DNA of 64,000 nt from Xestospongia bergquistia (taxonomy: Eukaryota > Porifera > Demospongiae > Haplosclerida > Petrosiidae). Position numbers and translations under genes: made by a program. This document shows, in pieces, positions 21,834 to 34,032 of this stretch (positions within the stretch are counted from its first letter, which is position 1; each line of letters opens with the position of its first letter). The stretch is from contig OZ014423.1 in the NCBI GenBank assembly GCA_963965975.1, positions 5,048,301-5,112,300 of the forward strand, given 5' to 3'. The notes beneath the pieces are model-generated. The model had not been told where the DNA came from. It ran no database searches and saw only the letters and a list, made by a program, of their open reading frames with translations.

Positions 21834-24800
21834 TTAACTGTCTTTAACCAATCTGTATGCTCGATGTTTAGGACCATCATCACTTGTGCAAATTTCAAAG
21901 ACATAAGCTAAACAGAGAAGTGTTTCCAAAGTTTCTCTATTAGTGACCACCTAATCAAATAGAAGACTGTATAAGCAACCAGAAAATTAAAACAACGAAA
22001 ACTTTCAGTTCCTTATATATCTGTGCTTGTTTGACTACAGTTTAGTTTCAATTTCAAAATCTTGGGTAACTAATCTAATCACATACATAACATTTCTCTA
22101 CCTGCAAAACAGTGAAGTTCTCCAACACACTATTCATCATGTATTTCTCTGGAAGATGCTTCAATCGATGGATAAAAGAGACCATGTAGTCACACATAGG
22201 TGACCGATTAATCCGATACACAAATCGGCCATTATCAAATCTTGGATATTCAGTCTATAGTAAAAAAGTGGTACTGAATTAGAAGAGCATAGGTTTAGTA
22301 TATCCTCATGTCTATTCTCACATAGTATTGGCATGAGACTAATCAAAAGTGATAACTCACCTCTACTTTTTCCACTACTTGTTTCCCAAAAGAACATACT
22401 TTGGTAGAACAAGAAATTGTCATATTTTCTTGAGATTCGTACCTGTAAAGAAATATCAAATACTCACATGTGTAGTCACCTAACACAAGTGTACATTCCA
22501 ATAGCTATATAGCAACTTACTGGCTAGTAACTCCATAAAAAGCATTATTATCATCTAATAGTGGTGTGTTGATGTCTGCCCAAAATTTGACCAAGAAAAA
22601 ACGCTCTTGTGGACCTTTTTCAAAGAGCTCCTTAAGTCCACCATTTTTCTCAGGAAATTTGTCAGCTATATGCCTAATATCTACTGCCTAATAGGAAGAA
22701 CAAAGAGAGAAACTAAATTATCTGTTAGTGATGTGTAAATACCTCCATTGAAGGGTCGGTAAAATTTGTGGAGGGCTCAATATTAACAAACATATGTTTT
22801 TTACTCTGAAAGAGAACACAAGCAGACATGATACAGCCATACATTAATAAATAGAACTCACTGAGTCTGATTCTGTCTTGGATTGATCAACAAATGCATA
22901 AAATTCCACCATTCTCAATGGCTAGTGACACAGATAGTAATGATAGACAAAAATATGGTAAAGTCATACCAGATTGAGGGCTGGTACACTAGGTGGTTGA
23001 GTCTCAGAGGGTGTGGGATTAGCTATGACAAAAGGCAGTCCAATACGCTATGACAATGATATAAAATAAAAGAGAAGATCACTAACAATACATACTGGAG
23101 ATGTCGTGTTAAAATTAGGAGACATTGTTGGATTGCCAGTGGCTGCTGGAGAACTCACTGTAATAAAGGGACCAGCTGCTCCAGCTACTTGTAGCTAGAG
23201 GAAAATATGAACAGATACTGTAGAGACTATGAAAGACTTACCAGTCCAGCAGCAGCAGGATTAGTTACTATCTTCTGTTCCAACACAACAGGATTACTAC
23301 CTAGTCCACCTGTACAACATATAGATAATAAAATCAATACTCTATTCATTCAGCTTACCTGGTGATGCTAACATTGTATGCATGGGGACTGCATTGCCAG
23401 CTATACCGGGTGTACCAAACATGTTACCTCTGTTATGAATCGTTGAAGCAGAGACAATCTGAGCAGAGGACATACTCGAGATACCAGCCATGACTTTGTC
23501 TTTAGCAGCCTGGTCCTGAAATGGAAAAGACTATAAACAAGTTAGTTTGATGACGAAAGAAGTTTTCATTATAGTAATAAATTAAATACTCTACATTCAT
23601 TATTATGCAATTAAATCTCTATTCTATGTTGTAAGCACTAGAGTGTAGAATATCTCTGTACCTATTGTAACTTTTAGTGGGAGGATTACCAGTAAAGATA
23701 CCACAGTAGAGGTATTACTCATGTAGAAAACTTACAAGTAAACATATCTTTAATTGTTTAATGCAACTACTACTGTCAGTTACAATATCTAATTACAATT
23801 TGAACTAATAGGATGGAGTAAGTCACACATTCTTGGTATTCATAGTCACAGGTATGTACATCAGATTAATTCTTAATAAAAAAAGAATGCAATTGATTTA
23901 ATCAAAGTTAATTGTATATGGTCAATGTGTTGTGAACAACTAAATATAGTATGTTTTCAATACAGTATTCACCATTTTTGGCTATGTTTATTAGTTGTGG
24001 TATATGTATATCTTATTACCATACTTTTGTTATAGTCTGGGTATTCATTATCAAAATGCTTATTGTAGTTAGCTATGTCTGCAATGTGTCTGTGTGCTAT
24101 GGTTACTGTTTTGTTGCTGTTCAACAATGTGCAGTATGAGAATCTAATAGAAATTGGGTCAGTTTGTAAACTAAAGAATAGTCTACAGTAACTACAGTAG
24201 ATATATATTAACTTATTAATATCAGTGACCTAGAAATAACTAAACCTTGCACATCAGTACTAGCATTAAACTAGTACTTACTACATTGACCTAGGATAGT
24301 TACCATTAGTAAGCTCTAGATATCTGTACTTCCATAGCAACCTAGGATAGCTACCATTAGTAAGTTCTAGACTAGTGAATATTGGTACTTACCACAGTAA
24401 CCTAGGATAGCTACCATTAGCAAGAGTACTTACTTACCACAGTAACCTAAGATAGCTACCATTAGTAAGCTCTAAAAGCATTAGTACTTACCAACAGTGA
24501 AATAGGATAGTTACCATTAATTATTTTTAATGAGAATAGCTACAACAACATTAGTACATACCACAATGACCCAACTAAGCTTTACTAACTAGAACATACA
24601 CATAATCACATGTCATATTACACTCAAAGAAGTTTGTATCTACTGATTATGTGGTTGCTAGGAGAAATCATGACCTCTACCATGTCATGACAACTATGTA
24701 GTAAAGATGGTTTGGCTAGGAATTCCCATGAGTGGGTAGTACTACTCTGTACTACACAGTCGCTGCACTACTATGATAGTAAGGCTTCTGGGCCAGATGT

Positions 24801-27800
24801 TATGCCAGCTAGCTAATGATGGACTATTAGGAATCTGTAATGTTGTTTTTCCCAGTGGAATGTCAAGAATGAATTTGATACTACTCCATAGTGAATAACA
24901 CATAATATGCATGCCCTTTAATTATAAGGAGAAGGTTCACTGTTATAGCCAATAAAATAACATTGCCTACTGATAAAGTTAACTGTAAATTTGTAATTAC
25001 AAAAGCAACAAGATGGGTGTCCAAAAGATATTGTGGAAAAATAACCTAAATCTCAAAGCTTTGGTTTGAGGATATAATATATTTGACTTATTATTTATTA
25101 GTTAATTTGTTACTAAACACACTAAGTGTTCCCTTTTGTACATTAGAGCGTGCTAATACATTTCTTAGGAATGTACTTTGTGTATACAACTAGAATGATG
25201 AGGTATTGCAAGGGTGGTCTCTAGAACCACAAAAGGGAGAATCTAACTATGTCAAGAATGTGTTCATTGTCTCTAAGAAATTCTTTGCATTTCCCAAAAA
25301 TGAATTTTATGAATGTGATACAGCTATTAAGTTGGCACTTGATACCTTTTATGAATTAAATAAGAAAGCAAATGTTGACATAGCAACTGTAATCTACCCA
25401 CACAATACACTACATATTATAATATTATATTATAGATTAGCTAAATAAAATAATAAGATAATTAATTACTTTTATTTTTCCTTGTATTTCTCTGGCCTTT
25501 TTTCTTGCTAAAACTTGTATATGACTAGAAACCTAAGAAAACAAAGACAATGTGCATGTAATCAAATTACCAAAGAATCCTATATGAATACATTCCAATA
25601 TCCCAAACATAATGACATCATTATGACATCACAAAGTGTAAGACATATTGAAAATTCATATTTTGTTGTCGGACCACACTGTCATGTATATGTCAACATT
25701 AACTGATTGTTATAAGTTGTGCTAGTGCAACACAATAACTTTAGAAATAGCAAAGGAAATTATAAGAGGGCTATGTTGGTCAACTAGTAAGAAATATGAG
25801 AAACAGATAAGTTGCTATCTGTCAATAGGTACAGGATAATGTTAGTATTGTATATATGAACCCTGATACAACTCATATTTCTTCAAACATTATAAGACAG
25901 AGATGTGGCATGAACAACAGTGGATGACTATTTAGATAAAAGTATCCTAGCATCAAGAATCAGTAAACATTAGCATTTACTACAGTGACTTAGAAATAGC
26001 TAGCCACCATTAGTAAGCTACCATTAACATAGTTAGCATAGATTAGTAAGCAACAAGATCAGCATTTATAACAGTAAATAGATTATTAAGCTAATCAAAA
26101 AATAACATATTAAGGGGATACATATTACTAACCAGCGATATTTAAAAAAGCCAGGTGTCCCAATACATATGCCGTAGTGGTTTTAACAAGATACATGTAT
26201 CAACATTGTATGTTAACAGAAGTTGGAATAACCATTCATATGACGTGGCAAGCATAATATTATATTGACAATGAAATGTGTATAATGTTATTGTGGGAAT
26301 TTGTAATATATAAGGCCACAATTACATGACAATAATAGCTAGAGTACCATACTATACAATAGACATTCCTACACAAACTACTCACGGGCCTAAGGCTATG
26401 AATATTATTAAAATATTGGAAGTTAAAGTATATATATTTAATATTAGTATCTAATTATTGTTCATACTTGTTTCCTTGTTCTGAGCTTGCCAGTTCTCAA
26501 TTTAATATATCTGGCTATCAGTTCATTACGACCTAAAAGAAAGACAATAACTCATATAACCAGTAAGTACATGTACATAACTACATGTACATCAACTAAT
26601 GATAAGGAGTCTGACAATCATTTCTACATGTACATCAACTAATGATAAGGAGTCTGACAATCACTTAAACTAATTATGACAAACCAGTTTATCATTTTAA
26701 CAATTCATTATGTGATAATGTGTGACTGTGTCAACTTTCTTCTGATGAGCTATGAGTAAGAATCCATACAGAAAGTTTATCATTCCAAGTGGAATCTAAA
26801 TTCTTTCATACTTCAAATAGCAAAGAGACTATAAATGCACTATGAGCTGACACATAATTAAATCAATATGTAAAGTAGTACTTATTATAATAGAATGTGT
26901 GTTCAAAAATAGAGAATCCACTGCCTCAATATTACCATCTATTTACATGATTGAAGTGGGATGATTTAGAGTTTAACAGATGTTTTTCAATAAGGTGTAT
27001 GTTTAGGAGCCTGAGTGAGCAGGAAATAACCAGCTAGTATAAACCAGGAACCTATCTACTATGCATACATACTCATATAACTAGTACCTGTAGTAGAGGA
27101 TCAATTTGGAGTGGTACACATAAATACCTAACAGTTAATTATGCAGTAACAACTAATTACTCTACTGATGAGGCAGTAAAGATAAACTGCTGATAACTGG
27201 AGGAATTCCTTTTTAACTTTGTCATCGATTGAATTGTCTTACTCTTCAATATGTAACTTCCTGTGAGAAGCACAAGAGCCTAGATCTGCAAATATTGAGA
27301 ATTTGAAACTCTCAATAACTCATCTGTGTATTCTTCCATCTAGGGCTATTACTGTTACAGTATATCAGTAACAATGGTATTGTCACATTGACATTATCTT
27401 AAAAACATTATTCAATATTTTCTCTGAGGAAATATAATGCAATATAACAAGTCTAACATCAGAAGCCAATTAAATACCAAATTAGATCTAACAATAAATC
27501 ATAATGAAGCAATAAAAAATTGAAAATTTAGCATTAATACAACACGAACTATCTTTATAATACTAACTGCTAGCACAGACAAACTGTAGCAGCATTCCTT
27601 TCATAGTATAGTATCACAATTGCCTTAGAAATGAGGTATTGTGATGCTTCAAACAAGGAAGTGAAATCATATTATCAGCTTCAAATATTGAGCAACATTA
27701 CAAAAGTTCAAAGCTTAAGAAAAAGAGAAAATTGTTACAGTAAGCAAGAAAGTTGACATTGTAAGCACTTCCTGGTGTCTATGTATAATGTTACACATAG

Positions 27801-29603
27801 CTACAATTACTGGCATCATTCCAATCAACAGAATACCAATGAATTGTATGACATAAATTAACCATCTACATTCTAACTAACTTGATTATTTTATGGTCTA
27901 TAAATTCTCTCAATGACCAACCATCTGTCAGCTTGTGCGTTGCAGAGATTTTATTATCACAGACTCTCACAGTTTGAAAAGAATTTGACCTTAAAATTTT
28001 TAATGGACATGTAAGTCTTCAGGAATGAACTTTTCCGAAATAAGGCAATATTTTATTTAATTAATATCTATGCACCAATATAGCAGACATGACAACTACT
28101 AATCCCCTACTTGTTTTGATTAATGTGTCGACAACATTCTTAACTTAACCCTTCAATCGATCACACCCCATAGAATATCAGATCAAAAGAAACCAGAACA
28201 ATTTTAAAAATTCTCAGACAAAAAAATAACAAGAATACTTGGTACACTTCCCTCTAAAATGACCACTTCAAAACCTCTGAATTAGGCTTTAACGAACCAT
28301 AGATGGATTAAACTATTAAACACTAAACACAGCGACTCCCACCTGTATTCAGAATGAATTGACAAAAATATAAGATAGTTTTTGTCTCATTTAATCTTAA
28401 TCTGTTCCCTTAATAAGTCTCATGTAGCAAAGCAAACATATTAAATCAACAAGAGAGTGTATTTAAAGCACAAAAAAGAGCTTAAGAATAAACTCATTGT
28501 AAATACCAGAGATAGTCTGATCTGAGAGAATAAGCAATTTGTGTTGACATGATAACTCTGAAACAACTTTGTTGTCGTTTTAGATACAATATCTATGACT
28601 GGTTTGTAACAACACAACTTAATATATGTGTATAATGCAGTATAACTCAACATACTAAACATTGGAAATAGCACAATTACACATAATTACAGGGACTGCC
28701 TCAACCAGAATAAGACAACAACTACAATAATAAATTATGTAAATTAGGTCTTCCTTCAGGCCAGTATAGTGAACCTTCAACTGAGTAACTTACCATACAT
28801 TTTGCCTTCATCTGACAAAATAATCTTTCTTCTACCACAAGGTGGATATATTGCTAATGCTTCTTGAAAGGCTTGTTCAATATCTGGAGACCATACACCT
28901 AGTCAAAGAAAAAGGTCAAAGGGTATAACTAATAAATGCAACTTATAGAAACAAATAAGTCAGAGTGATGATACTATAGGATGTTCCAATGAGGATAACA
29001 TACCAAAATGAGTTATGAATTGTTCTTTCTTACCTTCGGCATCATTGTTGATATCGGAAGAGTTAGCTTCTCCTCCGTCACTTGAAGTAGAACCACCATT
29101 AGTTGTAGCAGATGCGGGAACTGGTTGAGTTCCTGGAGATGTACTGGGAGTCAATGCTAGCAGAAACACATTCTAACATTCTATAGATATTCTAATACAC
29201 ACGTATTAAGTATTGTACATATCAATAAAAGCCCCAGATTTCCACACGAGTTATCACTAGTCCCATATAGTAGTATAGTAATTGAATGTGAGAAATTATG
29301 TTGATATTTCAGCACTTACAATGAACAATTTTACACTATACTAAGTCTCTATTGATTACAACATGTACATGTACTGGAACATACACAAACAAAGATTCTT
29401 TATCATGAAAATAATCATTTACAAATTTCAATAACAAAACCAAACACCTAAAGAAGCTAATATAATTTTAATTCATAAGGTCAATAAGTACTATGAAGTA
29501 TGCTAACACAAATAAAGTAGTGCACATCTTAAATTACACAGTAATGTCTACCTGTTGCTTGAGGTATGCCAGCCAACTGCTGTGGAGAGTCCATACTAGA
29601 CAT
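21834..29603 (-). CDS. TEAD: TEAD/Scalloped transcription factor (TEA domain)
   Basis: The TEA DNA-binding domain is built from exons 28794-28898 ([20 protein letters not shown] onward, ending MYG), 26468-26532 ([19 protein letters not shown]) and 25470-25532 ([19 protein letters not shown]). It is almost identical to animal TEADs. The linker exon near 23360-23515 encodes [20 protein letters not shown]. The YAP/Yorkie-binding domain follows in exons 22862-22921, 22743-22805, 22521-22687 ([27 protein letters not shown]), 22361-22442, 22102-22254 ([20 protein letters not shown]) and 21834-21950, ending AYRLVKDS. The N-terminal exons are 29034-29156 (Ser/Thr/Pro-rich) and 29552-29626. I chose the ATG at 29603, but coding could begin in an exon further upstream. 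TEADs are the DNA-binding output of Hippo signalling. Introns inside the TEA domain are far longer (2.2 kb and 0.9 kb) than usual here and carry repeats. Confidence 0.95.
24235..24585. repeat. Degenerate minisatellite, roughly 60-65 bp unit
   Basis: About five imperfect units in a TEAD intron, each with a core like CCTAGGATAGCTACCATTAG followed by TAAGCTCTA and a spacer with TACTTACCACAGTAA. Core copies occur near 24291, 24342, 24402, 24447 and 24500. Unit length varies. Confidence 0.8.
25968..26075. repeat. Outlying copies of the TEAD-intron minisatellite
   Basis: The same vocabulary recurs here (CAGTGACTTAGAAATAGCTA, CACCATTAGTAAGCTACC), about 1.4 kb from the main block, in the next intron. 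Confidence 0.55.
26533..28793. other. Long TEAD intron (about 2.26 kb)
   Basis: The intron splits the TEA domain after MYG. Apart from the 43-bp duplication it is AT-rich with scattered short motifs and no coding signal on either strand. Its size is unusual for this compact region, so it may hold regulatory sequence (inference). Confidence 0.5.
26581..26663. repeat. 43-bp direct tandem duplication
   Basis: Two identical 40-bp cores starting CTACATGTACATCAACTAAT at 26581 and 26624, in the long intron of TEAD. Confidence 0.9.
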
Positions 29604-30769
29604 ATCAGAGTGATATGTGCTAGAATCTGTAAAACAATAATGAATTAGATTGTAACAGTTAAGAGTGTTATTTGACTACAAAATATTCACTGTCTATGTT
29701 ATTGATATTGTACTGTTTTGATTAATTTAGTGAGCTATTATACCAAATAATACATTCTGTATTAATATAACAATTGGTCTTTAATAAAGCAATTTGTTTG
29801 GTGATATAGTACATTTTGACATTGAGGATATGTCAGTCAGAAATGTTTTATTGACGTAACTAATCCAATTGCTTCTAATAATTTAATTTGAAGAAGTCAA
29901 AGTGATTTTTAATTTATCGAGTTGTGTCCTACAAGTTGTGACTAATGCAAGCAAAATATTAAGTGGTAAGTTTGTTTGAAAAATAAAATTCTATTTCTAA
30001 AGTCAATGTCTACGTGGAAGCTTATTGACAATTGTGCACATAAGCAAATTTTGAAATAGCATATGTTTCTATTGAACTAACCTGCAAATTTTTATGATGG
30101 TAGACTTGCTTAAAATTTGAGGCAAACTTTGACAATTTACCAGGGTTTAGCAAAACTGCATTAACAGAACTCGATAGGCGCCTTTTGTACAATCTTACTA
30201 ACTTGTTAACTTTCCTGTAGGGGGAGGAGAGATAAACAACAGCTACACATTTCAAATGAAGATTAGCAGTCGAAATAGCAAGATTGCTATTCCTAACGGG
30301 CGGTTGCTAACAACGTGTCAATACCTTTCGTGTTCTTTGGTTTAAAGCGAGATGGACATAATCCAAATACCAGCCGCTTGTTTCCCTTGATGGATGCTTG
30401 GCAATCCACAGCTGACGGAACCAATGCAATAAATTTCGTTCTAGGGAGAGGCGAGAGAAGAAAGAATGCTGTCTATCTCAGCCGACAATCTTGAGAATGG
30501 CAATCCTGTGGCCCTTGGCAGTCACAGAGGAATGACAAACACGCAGTGCGATACTATGACAACAACTTAAATATGCGACCGTGACGTAATAAGGAATGTA
30601 AAGCGCATAGTTCTCATTGGTCAGATTCAAAGGATGTGGTTTCGCAACCAAACGTAATTCCCAATTATTCGATATGGCAGCGAAATTATAATAAAATTGC
30701 AATATTCATAATTAATTTATTATCTGTAAACATGTTGATGATTCGGTTATAGATTAGACTACTTTCATA
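29604..30769. promoter_or_regulatory. Divergent TEAD/kappaB-Ras 5' region
   Basis: About 1.2 kb between the two start codons. A possible TEAD 5' exon boundary (minus-strand donor CAG/GTTAGT near 30081) and a GC-richer stretch at 30290-30660, with several CGs, point to the promoters. The start of the kappaB-Ras leader lies close to 30700. No strong ORF was seen. Confidence 0.4.
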
Positions 30770-31188
30770 ATGCCTCTAAATAAAATCCATCGTCTTGTTT
30801 TGTTAGGAACCACTGGTGTCGGAAAAACGGCTCTTACAGAACATCTGATATTCGGTAATCACATTGTAGGGCTGGTAAGTGATATTGTTGGTAATAACAA
30901 CTATTACTTTCTATTTTTAGGGTGGTCCAAAGACTTTGGGAGATATATATGAAGCCATTATAGAAACAGAACCATCAAATGAAGAATCAGTACAAATATA
31001 TGATACACCTGGAAGTGTATGTTTATATTAGTAGTGTAAATTCTTCCGACAGTCACAGTTGGCGCAAAATATGAATTATAATTGTATTTTGATTATTTTT
31101 GTTCCGTCTTTAACAGTTTAGTTGAAATGGTGAAAGTAAAAATGACAGATATGATTTGATCACTGATGACCTTTCATTTTAATGAAAA

Positions 31189-31228
<40 letters not shown>

Positions 31229-32650
31229 CCTCTCTCTCTCTCTCTCCTCTCTCTCTCTCATTCACTCACACTCAATGTGTGTAGCTTTTCTCATTGGACT
31301 CACTAAGAGAAGGACTAACATATGAACAAGAACATTATATATCAATTGGTGATGTAAGTTAATTATGCTTACTAATTAATTAATTAATAACATATTTTAG
31401 GGATTTATGTTAATATATGACATATCAAATAGAAGTTCTTTTGATCTTGTAAGAATCCTTCGACACAAGATTGCATTAAGACATAAAGAAGTAATCATAA
31501 CAAGAATATTATAATATCACATTATTGTATTTTCCATTTTGTATAGAGTCCTGTGGTTGTTATTGGCAACAAATATGACTTAGATGGCATAAGAGATGTT
31601 TCTTTTACAAATGCATTGGACTGGGCCAAAACTGATGGAGGTACAAAGAAATATAAGTCATATTATTTTTTAAAATTATTTCTTGTGACAGCTCACTTGT
31701 ATGAGACATCTGTCTTGGATCGAGATAGTTTACGTGAACCTTTCACTTTCATTACATGGTGCATGGCCAATCCAGGTATTATTATACTAACAATACTAAT
31801 GTATTCAACTGAAAAAGTGAACTAAACATTATCTTTTCAGTCAAAAACATCACATCAAATGCAAAAGCCATGATACAATAGATTAGTCATTAGTTTTCCT
31901 TGTCTCTCTCTGTAGACAAGACCAAAGGTCACCACATGAAGCCTTCAAGAAAACCACTGCATCAAGAAAGCACTTTAGTATAGCTTGCTAAAACTAGACC
32001 TTGCTAACACTTAATTTGAAAATGTTTCACTCTCCTCAGTTGAATACTGAACTGTGTATTGATATACATAAATATATTACTTCCTGTATGATAGATAGAC
32101 CTTTTTTATTTTGATTTTTAACTATTTATTCAGTATTTATCAAAATCATTGACTTGAAGTTTTGCAGATTTACACTACTTTTTCTCTTTTTGAAATTCGA
32201 CTATAGAGAATAGTGAAGTTATTTTCTTTTCTTCTATCCAGGTCGTCCTTTACCAGCTCAATTCCAAACGTCATTCAGTCACACTCCCACCCGAAAATCA
32301 TTCACAATCCCTCAAACTCGAAGACATCATCACCGTAATCATCACATCTTACAGGAAGAACCTCTTGTCACACCAGCTTCAGTTATTAAAGATGACACAC
32401 CCCCTCCTCCTAGGACTTCCACAGAAACTAGTAATTCTTCTCCAAGTAGTCATAGCACACAAGAAAATCATGTTGATACTCATAGTCCTCAGTTAACAAT
32501 AAGATCTGTGTCATCTGCAATTAGCGAGTACTCTGTTGATAGTCGGATAAGTTCCCATATTTATCCAGATGATGCTCATTACCCTCGTGGTGGACTACTA
32601 GGTTTGGCTGATTGCATGAGTAACCGCTCAAAAGAAAGAAAATTGAAGTG
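30770..32650 (+). CDS. NKIRAS: kappaB-Ras-like small GTPase (NKIRAS) with long C-terminal tail
   Basis: The first exon (30770-30874) gives MPLNKIHRLVLLGTTGVGKT, a P-loop. Later exons give LGDIYEAIIET, IYDTPGS (switch II), HYISIGD, GFMLIYDISN, IGNKYDL (G4) and LYETSVLDRDSLREPFTF, which follows the end of human NKIRAS1/2. As in kappaB-Ras, the residues matching Ras G12 and Q61 are changed (Thr and Ser), so intrinsic GTP hydrolysis is probably weak. In mammals these proteins bind IkappaB-beta and Ral-GAP complexes and restrain NF-kappaB and Ral. The last exon, from about 32242, adds about 135 residues rich in His, Ser, Thr and Pro (LPAQFQTSFSHTPTRKSF onward), absent from the roughly 190-residue vertebrate proteins. 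There is no CAAX box. One intron carries the (CT)n run at 31191-31259. Confidence 0.82.
31191..31259. repeat. (CT)n microsatellite
   Basis: An interrupted CT run in a kappaB-Ras intron, about 25 nt before the acceptor ending TGTGTAG. Confidence 0.95.
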
Positions 32651-32817
32651 ATATATTTGCTGTTCCCAATTTTGTTTATTAATTAATGTAATTTTTCATC
32701 AGTTTCAATCTATGGACATTACACCACATCAGCATAATTATTGATATTATTTCTCATTCCTCAATCTTTTTTAATTACCAAGAATAATTAATTTAGTCCA
32801 CTGTCAAAAAAATTAAA

Positions 32818-33381
32818 ATGGCCTCTGCTTCACAATATGACCTCTCCCCTCCTAGCAATCGCATCAAAAGAGAGACAGCTGATAGACTTTATACTGTCTT
32901 TTCTGATGGCCCTCCACTACCCCACATGTTGGGGGAGTGGTCATCATGGGTACATATCCTTTCTCAAAGAGAACATGAAGGTTTCAAATCACATAATCAA
33001 ACTGGATACTGTCGCTGTGACTGGAAGAATGTGTCCAATGAAGACAAGGACAAGTTCCAATATTGTGGTGTGTATGAGCTAATGATAAAGAAACCTCACT
33101 CACTAAATAAAGTCGTATACGTTGGTTGTATTACAACACAATATAAAGGCAGATCTCCATTGAAGTTTATTGAAGAGTTTTTGATGTCAGAAGTTCATAC
33201 TATATTGAACTCAGTAGTAGCAGAGGGATATGATGTGTATGTTCGTGTAGAACCTACTGGTACAGATATTGATGACACTGACAAGATTGTGAGCCATGAA
33301 AGAGCACAGAATAGAAGGGATCAACTTTTGAATGTGTATGACTATGCTTGGAATGAGAGCAAAAGACGACCATTAGATTAA
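32818..33381 (+). CDS. Small intronless GIY-YIG-like protein
   Basis: 187 residues in a single exon starting at the ATG at 32818, 167 bp after the kappaB-Ras stop. Residues about 82-105 read GVYELMIKKPHSLNKVVYVG, which fits GVY..YVG, the two beta strands of the GIY-YIG nuclease fold. An Arg follows nine residues later (GRSPL), then EPTG near residue 140 and a C-terminal RRDQLLNVYDYAWNE helix with Asn. A short Cys cluster (YCRCDW) lies upstream. A catalytic Arg and a Glu are plausible, but I cannot assign them. Animals have few GIY-YIG genes (SLX1, ANKLE1), and this is neither. No signal peptide or membrane span is seen. The function is unknown; endonuclease activity or a structural relic are both possible. 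Confidence 0.55.
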   Translation: MASASQYDLSPPSNRIKRETADRLYTVFSDGPPLPHMLGEWSSWVHILSQREHEGFKSHNQTGYCRCDWKNVSNEDKDKFQYCGVYELMIKKPHSLNKVVYVGCITTQYKGRSPLKFIEEFLMSEVHTILNSVVAEGYDVYVRVEPTGTDIDDTDKIVSHERAQNRRDQLLNVYDYAWNESKRRPLD

Positions 33382-33590
33382 AGCAAAGTCATAGTAGATT
33401 TGAATTTTTTTTTATGACCCAGTTCATTCAATGTAGTAATAATTGTTATACTAACACACTGTTCATTTTGTGATAGTTTTCCTTTTGAACTTTGCTGACT
33501 ATTGAATAGGCTAAAATATCACTGAATAATGAAAGTTACCCAAATGAACCCTTGACCAAATATGGTCAAGGCTTATAGTAGTAGTTGTAG

Positions 33591-33969
33591 CATAGGGGTA
33601 GGAACCAGGGGGGCTAGGGGGCTTTAGCCCCCCTAATGTTGATTAAAGGGGGGCTTAGCCCCCCTAATAAAGTAAAGTTACTCTATTTTAAAAAAATTAA
33701 TCATTAATTTATTAAGTATCACAAAGGATTTTGTAACCAGCAACGAGAGACGTGCAAACTATTTTGGACATTATTAACATATTTTATTAGGTCATGTGTA
33801 TATATGTCATTTCTTTAATTCAGTCATAATCATCTGTTATCATTTAACATAATTTTACAAGGTTTTCAAACTAAAAACTTCTGGGAATGCAATCCCCTGC
33901 TCATGGAACAGTTATTACTACTGATAATATTTTAGCCCCCCTAATCCCTACTATCTTCCTACCCCTATG
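33591..33969. mobile_element. hAT-type MITE (non-autonomous DNA transposon)
   Basis: 379 bp starting CATAGGGGTAGGAA and ending with the exact reverse complement TTCCTACCCCTATG. The target duplication AGTTGTAG is perfect on both sides (33583-33590 and 33970-33977). An 8-bp duplication and termini starting CA with G-rich ends are typical of the hAT superfamily. Subterminal G/C blocks (AGCCCCCCTAAT) repeat inside both ends. No transposase is encoded. The perfect duplication suggests a fairly recent insertion. Confidence 0.93.
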
Positions 33970-34032
33970 AGTTGTAGTATGTTACTGTAATACCAAGCAA
34001 AAGAAAACAATTATCAGTTAGACTAAAGCAAA

